Origin: Galbitalea sp036499165
Lineage (GTDB): Bacteria; Actinomycetota; Actinomycetes; Actinomycetales; Microbacteriaceae
DNA: 64,000 nt
Direction: 5' to 3'
Assembly (NCBI GenBank): GCA_036499165.1
Contig: DASYEE010000031.1
Span: 15,673 to 79,672, forward strand
How positions within the stretch are numbered: position 1 is the first letter of the stretch; every line of letters begins with the position of its first letter. Position numbers and translations under genes: made by a program. Of the stretch, positions 32,318 to 40,758 are shown one piece after another. The notes under the pieces are model-generated. The model was given only the letters and a program-made list of their open reading frames with translations. It had not been told where the DNA came from and ran no database searches.

Positions 32318-33580
32318 CTACGAGCAGCCGAGGAGCGTGTTGAGCTGGGTGTTGGCTGCCTTCAGGGATGCCGTGCCGTCACCAGACCGGGATGCCGCCT
32401 GGATCGCCGGCTGGAAGATGTTCGTGTTGATCGAGTTGAAGTCCTTCTCGGTTGGCAGGAACAGTCGCGAGCTCGGCACCTGGGCCGAGAACTGCTGAAC
32501 CAGCGGGTTGGACTTCAGCGCCGCGTCATCGGCCATGTCGGTCCGGGCCGGGCCGTCAGCGGCTCCGACCGAGATCATCTCCTGGGCCTTCTTGCCCATC
32601 CACCAGGCCATGAACTCCTGTGCCTGCTTCGGGTACTTGGTCTTCGCGGAGATGATTGTCGGCGCAGTGCTCGCGAGAGTCACCGGCGAACCGCTCGCGC
32701 CGGTCGGAACCGGAGCGAGTTTGAAGTCGATGCCGGCGGGCGTGAACTCGCCCGCTGCGTTCGGACCATCGATCTCGAATGCCGCTTTGCCCGCCGCAAA
32801 CAGGTTGTCTGCATCCTGGCCGCTGAGGCCCACCTGCGTGATCTTCCTGGTCTTGATCAGGTTGGCCCAGGTCGAGACCGCGTTGATGGTTGCAGAATCG
32901 CCGAGCGCCGAGCATCCCTTGGCGTTGACGATGTCGCCGCCATCCGCCCAGATCAGCACCGGCCACTGCGCGATGGTGTTGTTGTCGGCGATGGCGATGC
33001 CGTACTTTCCGCCACCGGTGAGCTTGACCGCGTCATCCTGCAGTTGGGTCATCGTGGTGGGAGGCGCGGTGATGCCTGCCGCGGAGAGCAGCTTGGTGTT
33101 GTAGTAGAGCATCAGCGTTGTGAAGCTCGCGGGCATGGCGTAGATCTTGCCCTTCACCGTGACAGAGTCGAGCAGCGACTTCGGGATGGCGCTGGCCGGA
33201 ACCTCGCCCGCGCCGTTTCCGACGACGGAGGTCATGGGCAGTGCGAGACCGTTCGCCACGTACTGCTGGATCGTGGCGACGTTGTAGTCGGGTGTCGCGA
33301 TGTCCGGGCCGGATCCTGACGCGATCGCGGTCGGCAGCTTCTGCGCGATGGTGTCCCATGGCTCGAGCTGGAAATCGACCTGGATCTTCGGGTGGGTGCT
33401 ATTGAACTCCGCGATCGTCTTCTTGTACGTCGCCGAGTCGCCTCCGGTGAATCCGCTCCAGTACGTGAGGTGAACGACCTGGTTGGATCCTGACCCGCTC
33501 GGGCTTGCAGCGCTGCAGCCTCCGAGAGCCAAGCCGGCCGCCACGGCTACTGCAGCCGCGGCGAAAATGGGCTTCCTCAT
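32318..33580 (-). CDS. Extracellular sugar-binding lipoprotein of the ABC importer
   Basis: A 420-residue solute-binding protein. Lipoprotein signal: basic start, 'VAVAAGLALGGC' lipobox with Cys at residue 22. Then a type 1 extracellular solute-binding domain ('LTYWSGFTGGDSATYKKTI', 'EFMAWWMGKKAQEM'). The ATG is preceded by AGAGAGG. It delivers the sugar to the two permeases encoded downstream. Only 67 bases separate it from the LacI gene, so read-through from the LacI promoter is possible. Confidence 0.94.
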   Translation of the reverse strand: MRKPIFAAAAVAVAAGLALGGCSAASPSGSGSNQVVHLTYWSGFTGGDSATYKKTIAEFNSTHPKIQVDFQLEPWDTIAQKLPTAIASGSGPDIATPDYNVATIQQYVANGLALPMTSVVGNGAGEVPASAIPKSLLDSVTVKGKIYAMPASFTTLMLYYNTKLLSAAGITAPPTTMTQLQDDAVKLTGGGKYGIAIADNNTIAQWPVLIWADGGDIVNAKGCSALGDSATINAVSTWANLIKTRKITQVGLSGQDADNLFAAGKAAFEIDGPNAAGEFTPAGIDFKLAPVPTGASGSPVTLASTAPTIISAKTKYPKQAQEFMAWWMGKKAQEMISVGAADGPARTDMADDAALKSNPLVQQFSAQVPSSRLFLPTEKDFNSINTNIFQPAIQAASRSGDGTASLKAANTQLNTLLGCS

Positions 33581-33647
33581 CTTGATGCCTCTCTGTTGTC
33601 TTCCTTGACGGGGCCTGGTGTCGATCTCGAACGCGCTTGCGCGAGCG

Positions 33648-34685
33648 TCAGATCGAGGCTGGGGTGCATCCGCATGATTCGCGGACGACGAGTTCTGTGG
33701 GGAGTTCGAGGTTGTCGACGTCGGTCGCGCCTGCCATGAGCTCGAGGAGCTTATTCATCGACTGAACGCCGACCTCGACCATGTCTGCGCGCACGGTCGT
33801 CACAGCCGGGCGAGCGTGCCGGAGCATGGGGTGGTCGTCATAGCCGACGACCCGCAGGTCGTGGGGCACGTGGATGCCCGCGGTCGCGAATCGCTCCATC
33901 GCCGGGACGGCCATCTGGTCGTTCGCGAAGAACAGGGCGTCGCAGTTGCCGATCTCCGGCAGCAGCGCCTCGGCGGCATCCGTGCCGGACTCCTCCTGGT
34001 AGTCGCCCTCATACTGGAGGCGCGGGTTCAGCTCGAGGCCGGCATCCGACAGCGCCTGGATGTAGCCGATGCGCTTGTCGATCGCCGACTGGTGATTGAG
34101 CGGACCGGAGACGTGGCCGATGCGGCGCGCTCCGTGCACCTCGATCAGGTGAGTGACGGCCCGGTACGCGCCGCCGATGTCGTCGATGCCGACGGTAACG
34201 ATGCCGGGTTGTTTCGGGCTGCGGCCGACGACGACGACCGGGTATCCGGCGTTCGCGATTGCCGCGACGTTCTCGTCTGTCGTCGAGGCCGCGGCCACGA
34301 TGACGCCGGACGCCATCCGACCCCGGAGGATCCGCGAGTACGCGGACGACTCGTCGGACGCGGTGCGGGCGGTCGAGAGAATCGGGCTCAGGTCGTTCTC
34401 GTTCGCCTTCGTGAGAACGCCCTCGAGGATGTCGATGAAGACCGGGTGGGAGAAGACGTGCTGCGTGTCGTGGGGCACGACGACGGCGATGGCGTCGACC
34501 CGCTGGGAGCGCAGCGAGCTTGCAGCGAAATGGGGGACGTAGCCGAGCTGCTGCGCCGCCTGGCGCACCAGCTCCTTGGTATGCGCGGACACGCGAGGAC
34601 TGTCTGCCAGCGCCATCGACGCTGACGTCTTCGATACTCCGGAGAGTCGAGCTACGTCGGCAAGCGTGATTCTGGAGGTGGCCAT
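33648..34685 (-). CDS. LacI-family repressor of the sugar ABC/GH1 operon
   Basis: A 345-residue LacI-family regulator. Helix-turn-helix 'ITLADVARLSGVSKTSASMAL', hinge 'FAASSLRSQRVDAI', and effector domain with 'DALFFANDQMAVPAMERF' and 'VVGYDDHP'. The ATG at 34685 gives the canonical N terminus. Two operator-like palindromes lie upstream (34714-34729 and 34780-34795), suggesting autoregulation and control of the operon that follows (binding protein, permeases, GH1, dehydrogenases). Confidence 0.93.
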   Translation of the reverse strand: MATSRITLADVARLSGVSKTSASMALADSPRVSAHTKELVRQAAQQLGYVPHFAASSLRSQRVDAIAVVVPHDTQHVFSHPVFIDILEGVLTKANENDLSPILSTARTASDESSAYSRILRGRMASGVIVAAASTTDENVAAIANAGYPVVVVGRSPKQPGIVTVGIDDIGGAYRAVTHLIEVHGARRIGHVSGPLNHQSAIDKRIGYIQALSDAGLELNPRLQYEGDYQEESGTDAAEALLPEIGNCDALFFANDQMAVPAMERFATAGIHVPHDLRVVGYDDHPMLRHARPAVTTVRADMVEVGVQSMNKLLELMAGATDVDNLELPTELVVRESCGCTPASI

Positions 34686-34713
34686 GATCCTGTCTCGGCT
34701 TTGAGAAGTTGAT

Positions 34714-34729
34714 GTCAAACCGATTTGCG
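34714..34729 (-). promoter_or_regulatory. Imperfect LacI operator (proximal)
   Basis: GTCAAACCGATTTGCG, a 16-bp LacI-type site with central CG. It matches the perfect distal palindrome at 34780-34795 in 13 of 16 positions. It sits 28 bases before the LacI start. Confidence 0.65.
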
Positions 34730-34779
34730 TTGAAGCGTCAACAACTCCCCGTCATGATGAATTGCTTGGGTTCAACGGG

Positions 34780-34795
34780 GTCAAATCGATTTGAC
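34780..34795 (-). promoter_or_regulatory. Perfect LacI operator (distal)
   Basis: GTCAAATCGATTTGAC is a perfect 16-bp palindrome with the central CG of LacI-family operators. Its centre is 66 bases from the proximal site, about six helical turns, so one tetramer or two dimers could bind on the same face. Confidence 0.75.
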
Positions 34796-34924
34796 AAGCC
34801 GAATATACATTGCGCTTTTTCGTCCCGTCAAGTCGCGCTTCGCCACGTTGCGAGTTTTCGTCCCTCGGGGACGCCAGGAACAGCCAAGACTCGCAACTCG
34901 GCTCAAGGGGTGCAACCATCGAGC

Positions 34925-35299
34925 ATGCACAAAGTCAGCGGGATCGGCGGGTTCTTCTTCCGCGCGAAGGACTCGGATGCGCTTACCGCCTGGTATCGAG
35001 ACAACCTGGGTATCGATCCTGTGCCGATGGCTGCGGGCGATCAGTCATGGCGACAGCAGGCCGGCGAGACGGCCTTCACCTCGATGCCGGACGCGATCGA
35101 CCAGTTTGGAGCGCCCGACCGGGTGTGGGCCATCAACTTTCGCGTGCCCGATCTCGACGGCATGGCCGAGCAGCTGCGCGCCGCTGGCACCGCAGTGGAT
35201 GTCGACCCGACCGCATACCCGATGGGGCGATTCGCGTCCCTCGCGGACCCCGAGGGTAACCCCATCCAACTGTGGGAGCCGGCCGACGACGGTGGCTGA
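34925..35299 (+). CDS. VOC/glyoxalase-family protein
   Basis: A 124-residue protein with two beta-alpha-beta-beta-beta modules of the vicinal oxygen chelate fold. 'VSGIGGFFFRAKDSDALTAW' and 'FRVPDLDGMAEQLRAAG' begin the modules, ending 'LADPEGNPIQLWEP' with the usual metal Glu. The ATG at 34925 gives the full domain; the open frame upstream is intergenic. Substrate unknown (lactoylglutathione-like, antibiotic-binding or other). Confidence 0.82.
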   Translation: MHKVSGIGGFFFRAKDSDALTAWYRDNLGIDPVPMAAGDQSWRQQAGETAFTSMPDAIDQFGAPDRVWAINFRVPDLDGMAEQLRAAGTAVDVDPTAYPMGRFASLADPEGNPIQLWEPADDGG

Positions 35300-35331
35300 G
35301 TAGCGACGTCCTCGTCCTGTCGCTCGGAACG

Positions 35332-36765
35332 TCAGGCGCGCTGGGCCGCCGCCACCGGCCCTGGCACCATAGTCGCAGCACGACCCGGCAGGATCAGCCC
35401 GGCCGCCGCCGCCGCCACCGTCAGCGCGACCGTCGCCCAGAACGCCGAGTTGAACGCCGCGACGGGGTTGCCCGCCGTCAGCCCACTCTGCAGCAGCACC
35501 GCGATCAGCGCCGTGCCGAATGCGCCGCCGAGCTGTTGCACGATGCGGGTGATGGCCGACGCGTGCGGCATGTCGGTTCGGGGGATGTCGACGTACGCGA
35601 CGGTCATCACTGGGATCAGCACAGCGCCGAGTCCGAGGCCGCGCACGAACAGGATCGCGCCGAGGTACCAGATGTTGGTAGTCGAATCGGCGAAAGCAAA
35701 CGGGATAGTCGTCGCCGCGATGACAACGAACCCCATCACCGCGAGCGCCTTCGCGCCAACCCGATCGACGAGTTTGCCCGCGACGAACCGCGCCAGCAGC
35801 GAGCCGACGCCCTGCGGAATCATGAGCAGGCCGGCAGCCAGGACCGTGTCACCGCGCAGCGTCTGGAAGTAGAGCGGGAGCAGGAAGGTGCTGGCGAACA
35901 GCGTGCCGCCAAGAAAGACCAGGACGATCGAGGATGACCGCACCGACCGCACCCGGAACAGCCGGATGTCGATGAGTGCCTCCGCCCCGCGCCGCGCCGC
36001 CCACAGGATGAACGCGACAAGGAGTACCGCCCCAATCGCGACCGGCACCCAGACCTGCGCGTTGCCGAATCCGCCCGCGGAGTTCGTCTTCGACAGCCCG
36101 TAGAGGAGGCCGACCAGGGCTGGTGCGATGAGCACGACCCCCACGACATCGAGCGGTTTCTTCGGCGTTCCGGGCGCCGGTCGATCGGCAGGCACAGAGA
36201 CGAGTGCGAGCACCAGCCCGACGATGGCGATCGGCACATTGATCAGGAACAGCCAGCGCCACGACAGCCAGTTGAGGACGATGCCGCCGAGCACCGGGCC
36301 GAGGATCGGGCCGAGCGCGATGGGCAGGCTCACGGTCGCCATCGTGCGCGCCATGGCGCCAGGGGCAACGCTCTGCATCGCGAGCGTCGTCATCAGTGGG
36401 AACATCACTCCCCCGCCGATTCCCTGGATGATGCGGAACGCGATGAGTGACTCGGCGTTCCATGCACAAGCGCACAGGATCGAGCCGAGCAGGAAGAGCG
36501 ACAGCGCAAACAGCCAGAGGCGCTTGCCGCCGAAGCGACCCTGCGCCCAGCTCACGAACGGGATCGCAACGGCGAGCGCCAGCAGATAGCCGGTGCTCAC
36601 CCACTGGATGGTTGCGACGGATGCGCGCAGCTCGCGCTGCATCGTGTGCAGGCCGATTGCGACGATCGTCGTGTCGAGCACCGCCGTGATGCCGCCGACG
36701 AGCAGCGCAGCTATGACTCGACCCGATGACCCGCTTGCCGTCGTGGTCGTTGCTTGTTCCGACAT
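35332..36765 (-). CDS. DHA2-family MFS multidrug exporter
   Basis: A 477-residue permease with 14 predicted helices. Motif D1-like 'AVLDTTIVAIGL' in helix 1, 'GGKRLWLFALSLFLLGS' loop 2-3, and antiporter motif C region 'ALGPILGPVLGG', typical of EmrB/QacA drug:proton antiporters. The ATG at 36765 follows GGAGG directly. Divergent from a TetR repressor gene, with two palindromes between the starts, so expression is probably inducible by the exported compound. Confidence 0.92.
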   Translation of the reverse strand: MSEQATTTTASGSSGRVIAALLVGGITAVLDTTIVAIGLHTMQRELRASVATIQWVSTGYLLALAVAIPFVSWAQGRFGGKRLWLFALSLFLLGSILCACAWNAESLIAFRIIQGIGGGVMFPLMTTLAMQSVAPGAMARTMATVSLPIALGPILGPVLGGIVLNWLSWRWLFLINVPIAIVGLVLALVSVPADRPAPGTPKKPLDVVGVVLIAPALVGLLYGLSKTNSAGGFGNAQVWVPVAIGAVLLVAFILWAARRGAEALIDIRLFRVRSVRSSSIVLVFLGGTLFASTFLLPLYFQTLRGDTVLAAGLLMIPQGVGSLLARFVAGKLVDRVGAKALAVMGFVVIAATTIPFAFADSTTNIWYLGAILFVRGLGLGAVLIPVMTVAYVDIPRTDMPHASAITRIVQQLGGAFGTALIAVLLQSGLTAGNPVAAFNSAFWATVALTVAAAAAGLILPGRAATMVPGPVAAAQRA

Positions 36766-36791
36766 CCTGACCTCCAATATAAGATACGCGT

Positions 36792-36807
36792 TAGTATCCT
36801 GATACTA
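36792..36807. promoter_or_regulatory. Operator palindrome in the MFS/TetR divergent region
   Basis: TAGTATC-CT-GATACTA, a perfect 7+7 inverted repeat 27 bases before the exporter start, probably overlapping its promoter. Likely TetR-family binding site. Confidence 0.7.
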
Positions 36808-36820
36808 CGCACGGTACTAT

Positions 36821-36840
36821 TAGAAACGCAAGCGGTTCTA
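36821..36840. promoter_or_regulatory. Second operator-like palindrome before the TetR gene
   Basis: A 20-base dyad at 36821-36840 with arms TAGAA-N-CGC and GCG-N-TTCTA around AA and one mismatched pair, ending 12 bases before the TetR start. Different sequence from the site at 36792, so it may be a separate regulator's site or the repressor's autoregulatory site. Confidence 0.55.
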
Positions 36841-36852
36841 AGGAGACCAGGG

Positions 36853-37449
36853 ATGACCGAGACACGTCGGCGCGGCGCGGCGCTCGAATCGGCGATCCAC
36901 GAGGCAGCATGGGCCGAGCTCAACGAGCGCGGATACTCCGGCATGACCTTCGAGTCGGTGGCAGAACGGGCGCACACGAGCAAGCCGGTGCTCTACCGTC
37001 GCTGGCCGACTAAGGAGGCCATGATGCTTGCCGCCGTCGGCTACCAGGGGATCATGCGCCCGAGCGCTCCCCCTGACACGGGCACGCTGCGCGACGACAC
37101 GATCGCTCTATTGCGGAATTTCAACCTGAGGGCTGACGGCGTGGCGGGCCTGTTCAGCAGCCTGCTCAGCTCGTACTTCGCGGAAACGGGAATCTCGCCC
37201 GCCGAGTTGCGACTGCGGATGTTCGGCGACGGGCAGACGGGCATGCAGAAGGTCGTCGATCGCGCGGTAGAGCGGGGCGAACTGCCGGCGGGACTGCCCG
37301 CGCGAATCATCTCGCTGCCCTCAGACCTCGCCCGCCACGAACTCCTGATGACGCTGAAGCCCGTGCCTGATGCAACCATCGAGGAGATCGTCGACCTGGT
37401 CTTCATGCCGCTTGTTCGCCAGCACGCCGGTGGCGGCGAGCAGAATTAG
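36853..37449 (+). CDS. TetR-family repressor
   Basis: A 198-residue regulator. N-terminal helix-turn-helix 'NERGYSGMTFESVAERAHTS' and 'KPVLYRRWPTKEAMML'; C-terminal ligand domain ('LRMFGDGQTGMQKVVDRA'), TetR_C_11-like. The ATG at 36853 follows AGGAG. It probably represses the divergent exporter and itself. The luciferase-like gene starts three bases after its stop and is likely in the same transcript. Confidence 0.92.
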   Translation: MTETRRRGAALESAIHEAAWAELNERGYSGMTFESVAERAHTSKPVLYRRWPTKEAMMLAAVGYQGIMRPSAPPDTGTLRDDTIALLRNFNLRADGVAGLFSSLLSSYFAETGISPAELRLRMFGDGQTGMQKVVDRAVERGELPAGLPARIISLPSDLARHELLMTLKPVPDATIEEIVDLVFMPLVRQHAGGGEQN

Positions 37450-37452
37450 CTC

Positions 37453-38325
37453 ATGCACTCCGTCGGCGTCATCTTCCAGCCATCGTTCCCACCCGAGCGG
37501 CTCGTCTCGATCGCGGTGCTCGCCGAGCAACGCGGCATCGACGAGCTCTGGGTCTTCGAGGACTGCTTCCGAGAGGGCGGCATCTCGGCTCTCACCGCGG
37601 CGCTCGCCGCGACGACGCGCATCCGCGTCGGGGTCGGCATCCTTCCGATGCCGCTGCGCAATGTTGCCGTCACGGCCATGGAGCTCGCGACGATCGCTCG
37701 CCTCTTTCCCGGTCGCGCCCGCTTCGGAGTAGGGCACGGGGTCCTCGACTGGATGGGCCAGGTCGGCAGCAGGGTCGCCTCGCCCCTCACGCTCATGCGC
37801 GAGTACGTTCCCGCATTGCAGGGTCTTCTCGCCGGCGAAGAAATGAACGTGGACGGCCGCTACGTCAAGCTCGACCGCGTAAGACTCAGTTGGCCGCCGA
37901 CAGAGTTCGTGCCCATTCTCGCGGCAGGAGAGGGGCCCAAGACGATCGCGCTGACCGGAGAGGTGGCGGATGGCACTGTCCTCACCACCGGGACCAGCGT
38001 CGCAATGGTGCGCTCGGCCGTTTCGCAGGTCGCCGCTGCGCGCGGGGGCGCCGGGCGTATTGGCGACCACGAGATCGTGGCGTTCCTCATGGCCGGTTTC
38101 GGTTCAGAGGCCGCCGCCGGCATCGAGGAAGAGTTCGACGAGTGGAACCTCTCCGGGGAGCGACGGGTCGCGGCCATCGGCGACGACGCCGCGATCGAAT
38201 CGACGCTGCGAGAATACTTCGACGCTGGCGTGGGTACAGTGCTGCTTCAGTCTCGCTCGAATGAGCCGGACCTCGAGCGCTTCGTGGATGACGTGGCTCG
38301 CGTCGCTGCGCGGCTGCGGGACTAG
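37453..38325 (+). CDS. Luciferase-like (LLM) flavin/F420 oxidoreductase
   Basis: A 290-residue TIM-barrel oxidoreductase. 'VGVGILPMPLRNVAVTAMEL' and 'LFPGRARFGVGHGVLDWMG' are hallmarks of the LLM family. Whether it uses F420 or FMN cannot be decided. Begins three bases after the TetR stop, suggesting it modifies or detoxifies the compound sensed by TetR and exported by the MFS protein; that is contextual inference. Confidence 0.9.
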   Translation: MHSVGVIFQPSFPPERLVSIAVLAEQRGIDELWVFEDCFREGGISALTAALAATTRIRVGVGILPMPLRNVAVTAMELATIARLFPGRARFGVGHGVLDWMGQVGSRVASPLTLMREYVPALQGLLAGEEMNVDGRYVKLDRVRLSWPPTEFVPILAAGEGPKTIALTGEVADGTVLTTGTSVAMVRSAVSQVAAARGGAGRIGDHEIVAFLMAGFGSEAAAGIEEEFDEWNLSGERRVAAIGDDAAIESTLREYFDAGVGTVLLQSRSNEPDLERFVDDVARVAARLRD

Positions 38326-38330
38326 CTGCT

Positions 38331-38879
38331 TCACGAGTGCGCAGATCTGCGTCCCGCCGACGTTTCCAGCGGGACGTCGAGGTCGAGGATGTCGATGGTC
38401 CTGACGATCGTGGCCACGACCCGGCCACGCCCATCGAGCAACTCACCCTTCACCTCCGCGCGCCCGCGCGACGATCCGATTACCTCAGCAGTCGCCACGA
38501 GATTGCCGACTTCAGGTGACGACGGGCGCGTGTACGACTCGCGGGATTCCACGGTCGCCCAGCCCTGGCCGTGACCCGTGAGAGACTGCGCGACCGCGGT
38601 AACGGCGGCGTTTACGAGGAGGCTCGCCACTGCCGGATCAAGTTCGCGCAGGAGCCCGAACTGTGATGGAGACGCTGAACAAATGAGTTGTACGCGCCCT
38701 CGAACTATCTCCACGAGTTCCGCGCTGACCAGTGGGCCGAGGTCCGGTGCGACGACCGCGCCATCGCGGATTCCCGTCAGATAGGCGAGCCCCGACATCC
38801 CCGTCTCCACTCGAGGGCCGACAATCGGGCCGACCCACTCGAAGGTCTCGGAGCGTACTCCCGTGTATCTCTGCATCAT
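38331..38879 (-). CDS. PaaI-like hotdog thioesterase-family protein
   Basis: A 182-residue protein with a hotdog domain in its C-terminal two thirds ('QFGLLRELDPAVASLLVNAA', 'NLVATAEVIGSSRGRAEVKG'), resembling the PaaI/acyl-CoA thioesterase group. The start at 38879 overlaps the stop of the methyltransferase gene (ATGA); the frame is open further upstream only within that gene. Catalytic residues are not obvious. Likely coupled in expression to the methyltransferase. Confidence 0.72.
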   Translation of the reverse strand: MMQRYTGVRSETFEWVGPIVGPRVETGMSGLAYLTGIRDGAVVAPDLGPLVSAELVEIVRGRVQLICSASPSQFGLLRELDPAVASLLVNAAVTAVAQSLTGHGQGWATVESRESYTRPSSPEVGNLVATAEVIGSSRGRAEVKGELLDGRGRVVATIVRTIDILDLDVPLETSAGRRSAHS

Positions 38880-39556
38880 GCGTACGCAATGCCGGCGATG
38901 TGCGTATTGAATGGCACGAATGGGGTGCGGATTGCGTATCGTTCGAGCTCGACCCGGCTGAATCCAGCCGAGCGGATGACCTGTGCTAGATCGCGTTCGC
39001 AGGAGCAGCCCTCGAAGGTCCACGCCCAGGGCCGCCGGAGGAGGCGCTGCGCTGCGCGAGTGACGGTGCCCGCCTCTGCGGCAACATGCTCGACGAATCG
39101 GAAGGTTCCACCCGGCTTCAGGATCTGCCGGATCTCCGCCAACACCTCGACCGGGTCGTGCACCGTGCACAACACGAGCGAGGAGATCACGCAGTCGATG
39201 CTCCCGGTGGGCAGACCGGTTCGCTCGGCGAGTGCTTCGCGGAGGTCCAGACGAACGCCGCGACGTTTCGCCTCTGCTCGCAATTGCGCGTGCATGTAGC
39301 GATTCGGCTCGATCGCCACAAGCGTTGACCCGGCCGGCAGGTAGCGCAGGTTGGCGCCGACACCGGGACCGATCTCCACGACCCGCTCCCGTAGTCCCGC
39401 GAACAGCCGTTGCTTGCGTTCACCGAGGCTCGATTCAAGGACCGGCTCCATCACACGGAAGAAGGCGGCGTTGAAACGGCCTCTCACGCGGTGGTTGCGG
39501 AACTCGGCCGCGCCGGTCGTTGGAATGGTGCTGGTGATTGAACTGCTGCTGGTCAT
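38876..39556 (-). CDS. Class I SAM-dependent methyltransferase
   Basis: A 226-residue methyltransferase. Motif I 'RVVEIGPGVGANLRYLP', acidic strand 2 'LVAIEPNRYMHAQL', and 'IDCVISSLVLCTV' with 'LKPGGTFRFVEHV', as in the Methyltransf_11/METTL7-like group acting on small molecules or thiols. Long hydrophilic Ser/Thr-rich N terminus. First gene of a two-gene unit. Confidence 0.88.
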   Translation of the reverse strand: MTSSSSITSTIPTTGAAEFRNHRVRGRFNAAFFRVMEPVLESSLGERKQRLFAGLRERVVEIGPGVGANLRYLPAGSTLVAIEPNRYMHAQLRAEAKRRGVRLDLREALAERTGLPTGSIDCVISSLVLCTVHDPVEVLAEIRQILKPGGTFRFVEHVAAEAGTVTRAAQRLLRRPWAWTFEGCSCERDLAQVIRSAGFSRVELERYAIRTPFVPFNTHIAGIAYA

Positions 39557-39645
39557 CGCTTCTCCTCGGCGTTCGTGCCGTCGATAGCCCAGTCTTCGTC
39601 AGAATCAGGATCGCCTTCAGGCGGGGAAATACCCCAATCGGCGCA

Positions 39646-40665
39646 TCAGTAACCGTCGCGATCGGCGGCGTACCAGGCCGCGATCTGTGCTCGTGACCTC
39701 ACCTCGAGCCGCAGCCGGATGCGCTCAACGTGACCCTCAGCGGACCGCTCGGTGATGCCCAGTCGCGCCGCAATTTCACGGTTCGTTGCTCCTTCGCTCA
39801 CGAGCGACGCGACCTGGCGCTGGCGACGCGTCAGTTCGCCGACGCCTCGGCGGGCGACTCGCAGGCCAAGAAACCGGCGGATCGCCACAACCAGTTCGTG
39901 CGCGTCCCCGATGTACGGAAGATGGGATCGTCCGGGCAGCACAGTGAGCTCTGCCCCCGGGATGCCTGCGGCGAGCTCCTCGGCCTGCGCGAGCGGCACC
40001 GCTCGGTCGCGATCGCGGTGAACCACGAGGGTCGGCACTCGCACCTGCGGAAGCAGGCTGCTCACATCCAGTTCGTAGCTCATCGCCAGCAGGTCTCGTG
40101 CCGTTCCTGCCGTCGAACACGCGCGCTGGTAGCGTCCGAACTGGCCTCGCGTGGCGGCATCCGCGTCTGGCGCGAAGATGTCAGTGAGCACGTCGGACCC
40201 GAGTCCCCAGTGCGCCTCGATCAGCCCGAGAACGTTCTCCTGTGCACTCGCCGGCGAGATATCCGCACCACGGACCCAGCCGCCGTAGAGCACGAGGCGT
40301 CGCACCGATTCAGGATGCGCGGCCGTCCAGGCCACTGCAACGAGCGCACCCATCGACGTGCCGACGAGATCGATTGGCTCATTTCCGAGCGTCGCGACCA
40401 CGGCATCCAGCTGGTCGAGTTCAGCAGCCAGCGACGGCCGAGCCGGAGTTGAGGCCGACAGGCCTGACCCGGCTCGGTCGTAGCGCACCAGTCGACGGCC
40501 CTCGGCGAGCCCCTCGTAGAACCCGCGCTCCTGGCGCAGCTCCCAGCTCAGCTGCAGGTGACTGAGCCATCCGCTCACGTAGAGAATCGGCCGGCCGGAC
40601 CCGACCGACGCCACCGCGATGTCGGCGCCGCCCCGCGTCGTCACGCGATCGATGCGCTGCTGCAT
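39646..40665 (-). CDS. Alpha/beta hydrolase fused to LuxR-type DNA-binding domain
   Basis: A 339-residue two-domain protein. Residues about 15-265 form an alpha/beta hydrolase with nucleophile elbow 'GTSMGA' (Ser), 'HRDRDRAVPLAQAEELA' (Asp) and 'PGRSHLPY' (His). Residues about 275-339 form a LuxR helix-turn-helix ('LTRRQRQVASLVSEGATNRE', 'ERSAEGHVERIRLRLEV'). Probably a transcription factor whose hydrolase domain senses or turns over its ligand. It is unlinked to an obvious target operon; the nearest genes are a minus-strand methyltransferase downstream and DUF6458 upstream. Confidence 0.9.
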   Translation of the reverse strand: MQQRIDRVTTRGGADIAVASVGSGRPILYVSGWLSHLQLSWELRQERGFYEGLAEGRRLVRYDRAGSGLSASTPARPSLAAELDQLDAVVATLGNEPIDLVGTSMGALVAVAWTAAHPESVRRLVLYGGWVRGADISPASAQENVLGLIEAHWGLGSDVLTDIFAPDADAATRGQFGRYQRACSTAGTARDLLAMSYELDVSSLLPQVRVPTLVVHRDRDRAVPLAQAEELAAGIPGAELTVLPGRSHLPYIGDAHELVVAIRRFLGLRVARRGVGELTRRQRQVASLVSEGATNREIAARLGITERSAEGHVERIRLRLEVRSRAQIAAWYAADRDGY

Positions 40666-40697
40666 GACTCCATTGTGGCGCGCCGTGCGGGGACGAA

Positions 40698-40731
40698 CGC
40701 AGCGCTGCCGTCGGGTTTCGGCAGCGCTGCG
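40698..40731. terminator. Strong 13-bp hairpin between DUF6458 and hydrolase-LuxR genes
   Basis: CGCAGCGCTGCCG at 40698-40710 and its reverse complement at 40719-40731 with an 8-base loop. It lies downstream of the minus-strand DUF6458 gene. No T-run follows, so it is either a factor-assisted terminator or a transcript stabiliser. Confidence 0.5.
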
Positions 40732-40758
40732 CGCTTCGGGTCGCGCTGGGTGGGTAGC

